A stretch of 64,000 bases of DNA from Tritrichomonas musculus (Eukaryota > Parabasalia > Tritrichomonadida > Tritrichomonadidae), in NCBI GenBank assembly GCA_039105265.1, contig JAPFFF010000033.1, positions 496,001 to 560,000 on the forward strand. Direction: 5' to 3'. The notes beneath the pieces are model-generated. The model was not told where the DNA came from. It worked only from the letters and a program-made list of their open reading frames with translations, and did no database searches. Each line of letters begins with the position of its first letter. Positions within the stretch are counted from its first letter, which is position 1. The position numbers and the translations under genes are program-made. Shown here piece after piece: positions 9,539-19,800 of the stretch.

Positions 9539-11002
9539 TTACATTCTTTTTGATTTATCTTTTGGTACACCAGATTCTACATCTTCATGAACATTCCAAT
9601 AAGGGTATTTATATGATTTAGCTAAATTATATGCACCTTTTTTAATAAAATAATTATAAGTCTCTTGTTCGATTCTTTCCTTCTCAGCTTGACTCATTTT
9701 TTTTTTGGGGAGAGTCGGTTTTTCTGTGTTGTTAGAATGTTTTTGAAAACTGGGTGGTGTAGGTGGGAGGGCAGCTGTTTCTAATGATTTGCTCTTTAAT
9801 TCACGTGCAATTCTTTGTCTAATATTAGGTACGTCATCTATTGGATAAGGCCATTTACCATCATGCAATAATATCCTTGCATTTTGCATCATTAATATAG
9901 CACAATCAATATCATTATTTTGTTTAGGAACACGATTATATCTCATTGGATATTTCTGATTAATGCCTTGTGATTTCAAGAATTTATTTATTATTTTACC
10001 GATATCTGGGTATGCTTTCATGTTTGAATCATATACACCGATATCTTTATTGCCATTATCGATTACTATTAATATCCAATGTTCCTCTAGTTCAGCAGGA
10101 ATTACAATGCAATCATAATAATCAATTGGTTTCTTATTAAACTGTGGAGCTTTACTAAGATACTCAAAGAGAGAGTCCACTGCTTCTTGTTTCGGATTCT
10201 CATATAGATAATAAAACCAATCAGGAGGCAATAAGGCTACATGTCCTATTCTTTTCACCTTTTTTCCTTTTTCTACTAATAGTTTTAGATATGGATATAC
10301 TTCTTTTGATTCTAATTGCGAATTATTATCAGTGATTGCATTATAATCAATAAATTGGTCTAGATCCATTGGAGGTGTTGGTGGTCTTGATGTGTGCCTT
10401 GATGTTTGTTTTGATGATTGAGGGGATGTTTGTGGGGGTGGGGGAGGAGATGGCGCTCTTGATGTACCGCTTGATGATAATGTAGATGTTTGAGAAGAAG
10501 ACGATGAAGATGCCAACTTTTTAAGTATAGGTTTGGCCGAAGACGATGACTTTTTCTGAAAGATTGTTTTATTTTGTGATGGCTCTTCTTGAGGTGGCGG
10601 TAATGCATCATCATGCTCTGGCTTCACCCATTTTGCATGTCTTTTTGGTTTGGGCTTATAATATTTTATGAACTTAAAGGCAGCATTATTGTCACTTTGC
10701 ACCTTCCCATATTTAATGAAATAACGCCAAGCAGATTTAGCATTAGGCGATCCTTTATAGGCCAAAATTTCACCACTAAAACGTTCTCTAAATAATTTGC
10801 CCTTCATATTATTCGCAAATATTTCTAATTCATCCCTAAACCCCTTTGCTGGTATCCAATTATAGGGCACTAAACATGTCACATAATTATTTGTGATATC
10901 TATATATTTAAAATTGTGTTCTCTTTTCAAATCTGCAACTTTTTGATTTGTTATAGGTGGATTGAAACGAATTTGACCTTGAATAATTATTATATCTGAC
11001 AT
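9539..11002 (-). CDS. Ulp1/adenovirus-type cysteine protease, capsid maturation
   Basis: A 487-residue protein in three parts. The N-terminal 130 residues form an unassigned domain. Residues 135-220 are a Pro/Ser-rich linker. From about 230 to 395 is a C48-like cysteine protease, with the His in EEHWILIVID (about 306), the following Asp in VYDSN, and the Cys in NDIDCAILMM (about 367). This family processes capsid proteins in adenoviruses and Polintons. The extra N-terminal domain and long linker make it larger than the usual single-domain Polinton protease. A Lys/Glu-rich tail follows the catalytic part. Confidence 0.75.
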   Translation of the reverse strand: MSDIIIIQGQIRFNPPITNQKVADLKREHNFKYIDITNNYVTCLVPYNWIPAKGFRDELEIFANNMKGKLFRERFSGEILAYKGSPNAKSAWRYFIKYGKVQSDNNAAFKFIKYYKPKPKRHAKWVKPEHDDALPPPQEEPSQNKTIFQKKSSSSAKPILKKLASSSSSSQTSTLSSSGTSRAPSPPPPPQTSPQSSKQTSRHTSRPPTPPMDLDQFIDYNAITDNNSQLESKEVYPYLKLLVEKGKKVKRIGHVALLPPDWFYYLYENPKQEAVDSLFEYLSKAPQFNKKPIDYYDCIVIPAELEEHWILIVIDNGNKDIGVYDSNMKAYPDIGKIINKFLKSQGINQKYPMRYNRVPKQNNDIDCAILMMQNARILLHDGKWPYPIDDVPNIRQRIARELKSKSLETAALPPTPPSFQKHSNNTEKPTLPKKKMSQAEKERIEQETYNYFIKKGAYNLAKSYKYPYWNVHEDVESGVPKDKSKRM

Positions 11003-11018
11003 TTTGAATAAAAATAAA

Positions 11019-11330
11019 TTACGGCATTTTACGATTATAATTGTTTTCAGAATGTGTTACCCATCGTAAATTACATAGACGGTTATCTTTACGATTGCGG
11101 TTTTTATGATCGACTTCTTTTTTGTGAACAGGATCATCGTTAGGCAAAAATTGTTTGGCAATAATAACGTGTTTTAAATAGTTTACACCATTCAAATTAA
11201 CCGTCAAATAACCTTCATTATGTTTTGAATCTTTCAATGGTTTACGTGTCTTCTTATTTCTTATGGTGAAAGGGTATTTATTTAAAATCTCATAGTCATT
11301 TATAAAGCCTTTTAATGGAACAAAGCTCAT
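11019..11330 (-). CDS. HNH endonuclease-like protein
   Basis: The 103-residue protein has a classical HNH_3 motif: KEVDHKNRNRKDNRLCNLRW followed by VTHSENN. This pattern of His, Asn-rich loop and NLRWVT is typical of phage and homing-type HNH nucleases. The preceding segment (VNLNGVNYLKHVIIAKQFLP) matches the usual lead-in of this family. Such small HNH genes are often self-mobile passengers. It sits between the protease and the Rep-like gene, all on the minus strand. Confidence 0.75.
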   Translation of the reverse strand: MSFVPLKGFINDYEILNKYPFTIRNKKTRKPLKDSKHNEGYLTVNLNGVNYLKHVIIAKQFLPNDDPVHKKEVDHKNRNRKDNRLCNLRWVTHSENNYNRKMP

Positions 11331-11347
11331 TTTTCAAATACAAAAAA

Positions 11348-11647
11348 TTAATCTAATGGCCGTTCACCAAATTCTTGGAAGTCATGTTTTCTCGTATTGT
11401 TATTCAGTATATATCGAATACACCAGCTGTTTCTACGAGGCACTTCTAAATGAGCATTATGACCAAATAAGCTCTTAACACACTTCATATCTTCTGGATT
11501 TTTGAAATAAATGAATGCATGACCATGATATCTGCCATTCTCACAAGTATCCTCACATGTACATAGATAAGTGGAGTTATCTGGCAGTTCTTTAGGGTAT
11601 TCATGTGTCCAGAATGTGATCATATAGTTCCTTCTTTTTCCCCACAT
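11348..11647 (-). CDS. CRESS-DNA Rep-like HUH endonuclease domain
   Basis: At 99 residues it matches only the N-terminal nuclease domain of circovirus/nanovirus-like Rep proteins. Visible are a motif I-like ITFWT, motif II YHGHAFIYFKNP with the His-x-His pair, then VKSLFGHNAHLEV, and motif III WCIRYILNN followed by FQEFGERP. In Rep proteins this domain nicks a hairpin origin and stays bound through the motif III Tyr. No helicase domain follows. The gene is the last one before the element's right end, so it might act near the terminus; that is inference. Confidence 0.65.
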   Translation of the reverse strand: MWGKRRNYMITFWTHEYPKELPDNSTYLCTCEDTCENGRYHGHAFIYFKNPEDMKCVKSLFGHNAHLEVPRRNSWCIRYILNNNTRKHDFQEFGERPLD

Positions 11648-12100
11648 TTGTTTTTTTGATATAAAGAAAAAAATATAAAAATAAAAATAAAAATAGAGAA
11701 AAAAAATTTATAAATGGCCTTGGTGAAATCATCGGCGCAGTTAGGTCTGGGCGACCGTTAAGGGCGCACAGCCTAACGTATACTACTGGTCTCTTCAGGA
11801 AGCTTTCAAAGCCAGAGAGCCTCATTTGCTTATACTAGTTATCTATCCCCCCTTCACTATGTATAACTACTGATATTTTTTGCCCCCAAAGGTTAAGGTC
11901 AATATTGACCCTGTATCGTACCTCCGAAAAAATCGGCGAGAACTTTTTTACACTTTTGTAAAAAATAAAATGAGTAGCTCACTCTTTTTTTGCGAAAATT
12001 TTCAAAAAATCATTTTTATAAAAAAGCAGCTCTAAATTAAATTTCTTCCATCGCGTGTACTCATTTTTATAAAAAAGCAGCTCTAAATTAAGTTATTCGT
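11648..12100. repeat. noncoding right flank of the Polinton, with a 31-bp direct repeat
   Basis: No gene is visible here. The stretch probably holds the element's right terminal repeat, but its exact end cannot be set without the left copy. A 31-bp sequence beginning TCATTTTTATAAAAAAGCAG occurs at 12010-12040 and again at 12061-12091, 51 nt apart. Confidence 0.5.
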
Positions 12101-14345
12101 AATTAATCATAAATTGATTTCCTATTTTTGAATCAAGAATGTATGCTTCTTTGCTAACAAGTGAACCTCTTTTTGTTTTTCCATATGATGGTCCATCAGT
12201 GTTAAGGGCAAACTAGGATAACGATCAACAAATTGAATGCATATTCAAAAAAATTGAATAAAAAGTATTATTCTAATTTTATCATTCATACAAATGCTTA
12301 TATGCTATTAAACTCTAGAGTTTTCAACAAAATTATTCAAGCAAACGTATTTTTAATTAGTTATACCCATTTCTTATTCTTTGTTTCTGAATATTTTTTA
12401 AATAATGTTATCACTTATATAATAAGGTAAATCTTCTTAAAATCTTTCATTTTAACCTTTTTTCGCATGATGATGGCAAGTATGTTAATATTTCTGTGAA
12501 TTTACCGATTTTGAAAATAAGTCATTGAATTAAATATTTATCAAGAGAAATCAATGTTATAATTAAAATAGTTACAAAACAATATTAGCTTAAATAAAAT
12601 ATCAAAATAAATGTATTTTTTATATTTTTCAATAGTTGTTATTCCTTTCAATTTTTATTTCATAAAAAGTTATTATATTTTTATATTTCCATAATTTTTT
12701 GAATATTTCTAGCTATTTTATTTTTTATCATGTTTTCTAATTATAAATAATACAATTATTAATATAAAAAATTGAGTTTTTAAGTATAAATGTTGTTTAT
12801 AAAATAAAAACGATAAGAAATTATTAGAAAATTTCTGAATTAACAATTTTTATATTAAAAAATAAAGATTTATATTAAAAATAAATAAATAATATTTAAT
12901 CAAAAATCTTTTATATATATATTATTAATGCAATAAAAAATGATTGCCTTTATAAAATAATTGAATTAATATATTATAAGAAGATATTAATAAAATGATA
13001 TCATAAAGTTTTTCAATGTTTTTGATAATTTTCTTAAAATTTCAATTAAAAATAAAATAAATAATTCTAAACGCGCTTCTAATTTTTGAAGTTTCCAAAC
13101 AGCATTTATCAATGTCCAAATGATGTAGAAGTAAATCTCAAATTTATAATTCAGTTAAGCCCTCTTTTCTCATGATAATTACAAAAAAAGTACATATTTA
13201 AATCCAAATTTATTTTTTGTTCAATTGTTTGGTTTGATTTCCATCTATTTATTTATCTTTTTTAATACATATATGTTTCCATGAATATCGTTTTTCAATA
13301 ACTTGCAAAAGCCTGTATACAAAAACTAATTCATCATCATATAATAATCATATTTTTTGAAGGGATACAATTGGTTAAAAAGAAAAAAATCGTCCAATAT
13401 AAATATAAAATATTCATATGATTTTGCATGATTAATGTGAACCACCAGAACTCATCAAAACAAAAATCTCAGTACCTCAAAACCCAACTTAAATTTTTCA
13501 TAACTTTATAATGTGATTGTTTTTTCATGCAAAATTACTTGAATAATGTTTTAAATTATTGTTACTTTTTACTATTACTATTAAAACTATTTATTTTATT
13601 ACACGGACGAGATCCGAATTTCATTATTTTTTATTATTTGTTTTTACTTTCATTCATTAATTTTTAGATAATAATAAATTTCAGAATATTTAAAACCTAT
13701 ATAATAATTCTCATCGGACAATATTTATCAGAGAACTTGCAATTAATCGATCTTTTCAGATCGTGTATCAAAAAGTTTGTATAGAAATTTGAATTATATT
13801 CAAAAAGTTTCAAATCCTAGTTTCCCCTTAACAATTCGTACTCTATTATCTAGCTTATAATCATATGGATTATTTTTAGACATTTTTAAAATATATTTTA
13901 ATTCATCATCTAACTTTATATCATTTGGTGCTTTAGTATTCAATGATTTGTGTGGTGTTTCATTATATGTTTCAATTAATGATTTCATTTCATTTTCACC
14001 AATAAATCTATTTTCACCTATCATGTCCCTAATTGTTATCATGAATCGATTTATAATTCCCAACACATTATGATTATTATCTTCTGTTGTTCTATAAATG
14101 ATGTTCTTTGATATCATTAAATTTAAGAATTCGTTTGATAGATACGCTAGGTCTTGGTCTGACGTTATTGAATAAATATTTTTGACATCGTCCTGAAATT
14201 TATCAAATGCATCAATAATTGTTTTTGCTCCTTTCCCAACTAATGGATAACTGTAAGCTTTGAGTGTATTAATATCAATGAACATCAAATAATTCAATTC
14301 TTTCTTTCGTTTGTATAAAGCATTAAATAATTTTTCGAGCTACAT
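12100..14345 (-). pseudogene. broken second Polinton integrase (fossil)
   Basis: Two stretches of integrase-like sequence lie here on the minus strand. The larger (13833-14297) matches the core of the integrase at 6999-8141, with shared blocks such as NYLMFIDINTLKAY, SITSDQDLAYLS and NPYDYK. The smaller, near 12130-12180, matches its C-terminal region. They are separated by the inserted TTAA element, and the 5' side ends next to the mariner. The fossil is clearly broken, with at least two interruptions. It is diverged from the nearby intact integrase, so it comes from another, older Polinton copy. Confidence 0.7.
12201..13832. mobile_element. TTAA-flanked non-autonomous DNA transposon, inside the integrase fossil
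   Basis: The terminal inverted repeats are GTTAAGGGCAAACTAGGAT on the left and its near-perfect complement ATCCTAGTTTCCCCTTAAC on the right, with one mismatch in 19. Inside them, TTAA is found at both ends, as expected for a TTAA target duplication (piggyBac-type). The 1.6 kb interior is very AT-rich with no transposase frame. Integrase-like sequence on both sides shows that it inserted into that fossil. The terminal GGG differs from the CCC start of typical piggyBac, so the family is uncertain. Confidence 0.65.
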
Positions 14346-14365
14346 AATAATAATAACAAAAAGTA

Positions 14366-15673
14366 TAGGGGTTAAAAAAAGTTCTGACCCCCCCTTTGTT
14401 TTTTGACAAATAATTAAGATAATTAAAATTAATTTTTATTGTTTAATATAATACTCTCCATTGTTGCTTATTACCCAGTTTAATCTTTCAATCCATTCTT
14501 GAAAGACTGATTGGAGCTCTTCGAAAGTCACTTCATTAAAAAGTGACTGTATTTCTGAGATGAGTTCTTCTGGGCTCTCTAACTTTTTTTCCTCAAGCAG
14601 TTACTTAATTCGTCCAAAGAGCCAGAAATCACACGGGCTTAAATCTGGAGAATAAGCCGGGTGATCAACTCTTTTGAGTCTATGGTCACTCAAAAATTCA
14701 CTTGTTTTCGAACCGTTGTGAATTCTGCTGTTATCCATATGCAGAATGAACTGTTTAATTCGGATATTATGATCTCCATGATGAATGAATTGGCAAATTT
14801 CATCAAGAATATTGGTAATGAAATATTCTTGATTGAATTTGATCCCTTTTGGAAGTGCATCAATACATATTAAACGGTCTCCACTGAAAGCAATTGTGAT
14901 CATGCATTTTTTTGAACCAATTTTTTTCAGAACTCTTGGTGGAACTTTTTCAATTGATGGTGCATACATAGCATTTGTTTCATAATCAAAATAGAACCAT
15001 GATTCATCTAAGGTTATTAGTGAGATGAAATTATTTTCTTGACAAGAGTACAATGTTTTCAAAAGTGCTCTTGATTTTTCAACTCGTTCGATCTTATTTT
15101 CCGGGGTGAGTTGATGAGGGACCCATCTTCTGATAAACCTTTTCAAATGAAGGACATCGGTTAAATTGAAAATAACCGTTGGAACAGAGCAACATAATCG
15201 TGATGCAATACTTTTTGCAGTTGAATAAGGTTCATCTTGCAAAATGGCTGAAATAGTATCAGATAAATCCAAATTTGGCCTTCCTTCGCGTTCTAAATCA
15301 TTGCATGATAAATCTCCACTTTTGAACCTGTTGACCCATCGTTGGATTGTTGACATACTAAGAGCGTCATCTTCTAATGTATCTGTTAACTCTGTTGTAA
15401 TTTTTTTGTATCCCCATCCTTTCAGGAAGAAATACTTGATAACAATTCTTTGCTCGCGATTATCCATTTTATTTTAAACGTAAAAAATGAAAATTTTAAA
15501 CGCATGATCTTTCAAAAAAGCTGTTTTTTGAGATGATGAATAATTAATTTTTAGAAGTTTTTATTTAAGAATGATCATTATCATCTATACTATCTAAATA
15601 TAGAATAAAACCAAATTTTGGGCAAGCAGGTGTCAAAAAACAGAGGGGGGGTCAGAACTTTTTTTAACCCCTA
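14366..15673 (-). mobile_element. mariner-type DNA transposon
   Basis: The 1308-bp element is bounded by inverted repeats: TAGGGGTTAAAAAAAGTTCT on the left and the complement on the right. The repeat extends with small differences through GACCCCCC and TTGTTTTTTGACA. TA duplications lie at 14364-14365 and 15674-15675. Length, TA target and the enclosed D,D,D transposase are those of mariner elements, which are very abundant in Trichomonas. Confidence 0.93.
14436..15467 (-). pseudogene. mariner transposase with an in-frame stop
   Basis: The frame starts MDNREQRIVIKYFFLKGWGY and has the paired helix-turn-helix (ITTELTDTLEDDALSMSTIQ, RWVNRFKSG) of mariner transposases. The catalytic acids are visible in TLDESWF, LHMDNSRIHNG and PAYSPDLSPCDFWLFG, so the DDE/D core is complete. 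A TAA at 14601-14603 comes just after FGRIK. The same frame then runs on for about 54 codons (LLEEKKLESPEELISEIQ, ending NNGEYYIKQ), which matches the usual C-terminus. So the gene carries one nonsense codon that removes the last sixth. Confidence 0.85.
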
Positions 15674-15740
15674 TATAAAGCATTGTATTTTTATGTTTAC
15701 ATTGTTTATTCCAAAAATCATGAGTTAAAAAAGGGCACTC

Positions 15741-15884
15741 TTAATTTTTCATAGTATAGGGCGACGTCATGATACAGTCTTCAAAATCAATAGTAACAAC
15801 TTTCATAGTTTGGTTTTCAAAGAGTTGATCTCTAGCGAGAACTTTAATAGTTTCTAAATCGTTTTTGACAGTTATGCTAAACAT
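15741..15884 (-). other. small open frame, unassigned remnant
   Basis: A 47-codon frame (MFSITVKNDLETIKVLARDQ and on) is open further upstream without an ATG. It lies next to the mariner and between decayed Polinton-like sequence and AT-rich DNA. It may be a gene scrap. I do not recognise the protein. Confidence 0.2.
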
Positions 15885-16846
15885 TTGAATTTCAGTATTT
15901 AACTTTGATTTATTACAGCAACTAAACGAAATAATATCATTATAAACTTTTTTGTTGTTGCATATAAATTCTTTGGTTTAGCTATCGAGGAAAAGGATTA
16001 GCGAAATGATATTGAAATTCTGAGAATGCAAAGGAACAATTTAAATGGAATAGGTCTTTGAGTATGAGATAGATATTTCGCTGAATAAAAAAGATTTTGG
16101 TCTTCTTCCATAAATATAACTAGAAAAGCTGTCACAATATTGCCAAATAGCCCCTTAAAATCTGTCTTAATAATGAAAAATTTGTTTTTTTAATATCTAT
16201 TTATTTTAAAAAAATAATTTTTTTTATTAAAGTATAATAAAGTATATCCCCTTCCATAACAAAATAGTAGGAGGTTTTTTCTTTAGATTATATGTTATAT
16301 TAAAGATTATATTAATTAAAATTGAAATGAGGAAAATTTAAAAATGTGTTAAATGGGGGCTTGACCCCCATAACGACCAATCTTTTGCGGGGCTGGAACC
16401 AATTTGTAAAAATTATAGAAATTTTTCTGAAATATTTAAATATATTTAAATAAATGTATAAGATGTTTAATCAAATTTTTGTTAATTTTACAGATGGATG
16501 TATTTGTTTATTTTTTTTTCTGAAATATATACAAAATTCCAATTATAAAAATAAAATTTTAAAAAATACTTTTTGACAGCCTCATAGGTCAAAAAAGTTA
16601 GGTGAAAAAATGGTAGTTTTTTTTTTCCTTTTGGTAGGGTTTTTTTTCCCTTATAAACTACCGGGTACTGATTACCCAAAAGAGACTTTTTGTAGGGGTA
16701 TTCAAAAATTGAAATAAAATATTTTATTTTTGAGAGAATTAAAAAATAAACTTATTTTTGTCAAATAAATTGAGAGAAAAAATAATGGGCTGACATTTGA
16801 ATTTAAGTCTACTATATATATAAAATTTTACACTTTCAAACAACCA
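15885..16846. other. AT-rich intergenic DNA with promoter region of the next gene
   Basis: No credible gene is seen. There is a short hairpin GGGGGCTTGACCCCC near 16350. At 16666-16691 a sequence starting TACTGATTACCCAAAAGAGA recurs with one mismatch at 28818-28843. Just before the start of the next gene lie TATATATATAAAATTTTACA and CACTTTCAAACAACCA, a plausible short trichomonad 5' leader. Confidence 0.5.
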
Positions 16847-19800
16847 ATGAACTTTAAAAAGTTTATGGAATTTTATAAAAATGTTTTGATAAAATCAAAG
16901 CATATTGATGAGAAAGATTTTCTGCAAATGATGAATACAGATTTAAAATCAAATTTTTTTTATATAACAGCCAAAGATGAATCATTAACGAAATTAATGC
17001 TCAATTTTGATTATTTGGCACCAATGTTAAAACAAGAACAAGCTGATATCATGATAATTCAACCAAACTCAATTATAAATGGACCAATGATAAAAGTAAC
17101 ATATAAAAATATTCCTCAAACTAAATTCAAGTATAATCGTTGGATAATTGAAAACACCGAATTATCATTTTTAGAAAGGTTTAAGTTTTCATCAATAATT
17201 CCATTTCTTTTTTTAGGTAATTTAAAAACCGATTCTCTTTTTTGCCAAGGAAATATTGAACCAACTGTTATTAAAATTTTCGCCAAACTTCTTTCTAAAA
17301 GTTTTATTTTTGTTAATGTGCCTGACATCAAAGAAGCTAAAGACAATTACAATTTTTGCGCAGAAAATTTATGTGTAATATCATACAATAAACCTGAAGA
17401 TATTCCACAAATTACGCAATTTGATAGAGTTGTTTGCATTGCGCCTTCATCCAATGATGGTTCGTTTTATGATACCAAAGAAGATTGGTCAGTTGACAAA
17501 GCCATATCCAATAATCCGATTCAAAAAGAATATTTAAGGTGTTCTCTCAAAAAGTTGAAACCAACTGGAATTTGTGTGTATGCAACATTTTCAATCAATC
17601 CTATTGAAAATGAAGATGTTGTGAATTCAGTCCTTAACGAATTTAATGATGAATTCAGAATTGTTGATTGCAGCCAAACATTCAGTGAAATAAAAAGATT
17701 TCAAGGTTTGACTAGTTGGAGTGTAAAAGAATTTAATTCAAATGATTCAAAAGTTGATAATATTAACTTCTGCATGCGATTCTATTCTCATTTGATCCAT
17801 TCTGATTCGACATTTGTTGCTGTTATTGAACGGGCATCAAAAATTGATATTGAAATTCAAGCTCAGGAAAAACCGAATATAGAAAATCCAATTTTTAAAA
17901 ATGTATCTCAAGATATTTTAAATAATATTGCTAATGAATTCGGATTCCCTTTAAATGATTTTTTCAGAATTTCCTTTTTATATTCAAAAATTTTCAGAAA
18001 TACAATTTTTTATGTTTCAACCGAACTTGACAAGATAATTAAGGCAAATAAATCATTAAATATTTGTCGAATTGGTTCTCCTTCTTTTGTTTTCATTAAT
18101 AATGATATGAGCACAATTCCGATTCCTTCTTATTATGATCTTCCAATTGGAACAAGAATTCAAAAAAAACGGATTATTAACATTGATTATGACATTTTAA
18201 AAATTTTAACTGAGTCATTATCAATTTCAATCAATGTGTTGCCAGAACAAACGCAACATTATTTGAAGTCTATCAAACCAGGAGGAATATATATTAATAT
18301 TATCCCAAGCAATATATTATTTGGTGCCTATCTCGATAATGCAGTTATTCAGCTCAAAATGTCTACTAATAAAGTTCGGAAATTGTTTAATAGAGTCAAG
18401 TATTTTACTATATGTAGGCCAGTTGCTTTAGGCAATGCTGATTTTTATAAATTAAGACGAAATAATGATTTATATGTTGACAAAACAGATTTCATACGTA
18501 TATGGTGGAAATCATCAAACCAAGTAACATTGATAACAAGACCTCGTCGTTTTGGTAAGACTTTGACGTTGAGAATGGTCAGATGCTTCTTTTCATGCCA
18601 AAACAAAAATGAAGGAGAAAAAGCTTTTGAAAAAACAAAAATATGGGGTGATGAAGAAATGATGGAGCATCAAGGAAATTACCAAGTTATTTTTATAAGT
18701 TTTTCAATTGCAAAATCAAATAATGTAAAAAAAATTATTGATTTTATTAAGTGTAAAATAGTAGATGCTTTTTTAGAGTTTAAATCATCTCTTTTAGAAA
18801 GCAATAAATTAGATGAAGAACAAATCAATTTCATTAAATCTATTAATTATAATATTGATGATAACCGAGCTGCTACTCTCATTTCTAATCTTTGTTCTTT
18901 CATTAACAACGCATTTAATCAAAGAGTGATTATTTTGCTTGATGAATATGACACACCAATGACAAGCTTTTGGACTCATCGTAATGAAGATGATTGGGCA
19001 ACATTAATTTTTTTTTTAAGAGCCTTTTTTGATTCAACTTTCAAAGATAATTTTCTATTTGAGCGTGCAATCATCACTGGCATTACTCAAATATTCAAAG
19101 AATCGATATTTTCCGGCCTTAACAATTTATTTGTCGATACAATAACATCAATGAAATATTCAAACTTTTTTGGGTTCACATCAGAAGAAGTAAAAGAAAT
19201 ACTCAAAAACTCTTTTCTTTCTTATTGGGAAGATGAAGTCATCAAGTGGTATGAAGGTTACCATTTTGGATCATCAAAAGAAATGTATAATCCATGGTCT
19301 ATTACTAGTTTTGTCAATTGTTTGAAAAAGCCCTCATGCTTTTGGGTAAATACAAGTGATAATTCCCTTATCAATGATTTGATTAGAAATTGTTCAAATA
19401 GGATTCATGCTGCTCTAATAGATTTACTTCAAGATAAAACATGCCAGTTTATATATCAAGAATATATTTCATATAATGATTTTTATAATAGAATAGAAGA
19501 AGCAATCTTTAATCTTCTTGTGGCTACTGGATATATAACGGTTATTGATATAGACCAATCAAACAACGCGCTTTCAAAGATTCCAAATTTTGAGGTTAAA
19601 AAAATGTTTATAGATATGATAGATAATTGGTTTAGACCATCTGGTAAATCTTATACAGAATTTATAAATAACTTTCTTAGATGCAACATTAAATCGATGA
19701 AAAAAAATTTGGATGACATATTAAAAAAATGCATTTCAGGCTTTGATACAATGGAATCATTTTATCATGGACTCGTTTTAGGGATGCTGGTTAATCTTAT

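Larger units (their letters stand above)
1..11900. mobile_element. Polinton/Maverick-like element, left part outside window
   Basis: The compact gene block combines a packaging ATPase, a retroviral-type integrase, a Ulp1/adenovirus-type cysteine protease and a probable double-jelly-roll capsid protein, which together define Polintons. Most genes lie on the minus strand with 10-35 nt gaps. A helicase gene, a beta-helix-like gene and an acidic protein lie on the plus strand. The left end is outside the window. The right end is put near 11.9 kb because coding stops at 11648 and a repeat-rich noncoding stretch follows, but I could not identify the terminal inverted repeat without its partner. The open frames inside look whole, so the element seems fairly young. 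No protein-primed DNA polymerase B is visible in the part seen. Confidence 0.85.

Noticed and set aside
11601-11825. A 74-codon minus-strand frame overlapping the start of the HUH gene
   Set aside because: Its composition (FFSLFLFLFLYFFLY) reflects a poly-A/T tract, and it lies in the presumed terminal repeat.
12233-12430. A 65-codon plus-strand frame in the TTAA element
   Set aside because: It is a chance frame in AT-rich DNA with no similarity to a transposase.
16488-16679. A 63-codon minus-strand frame upstream of the fusion gene
   Set aside because: It is Lys/Phe-rich from A/T runs, has no domain, and lies in promoter-type DNA.
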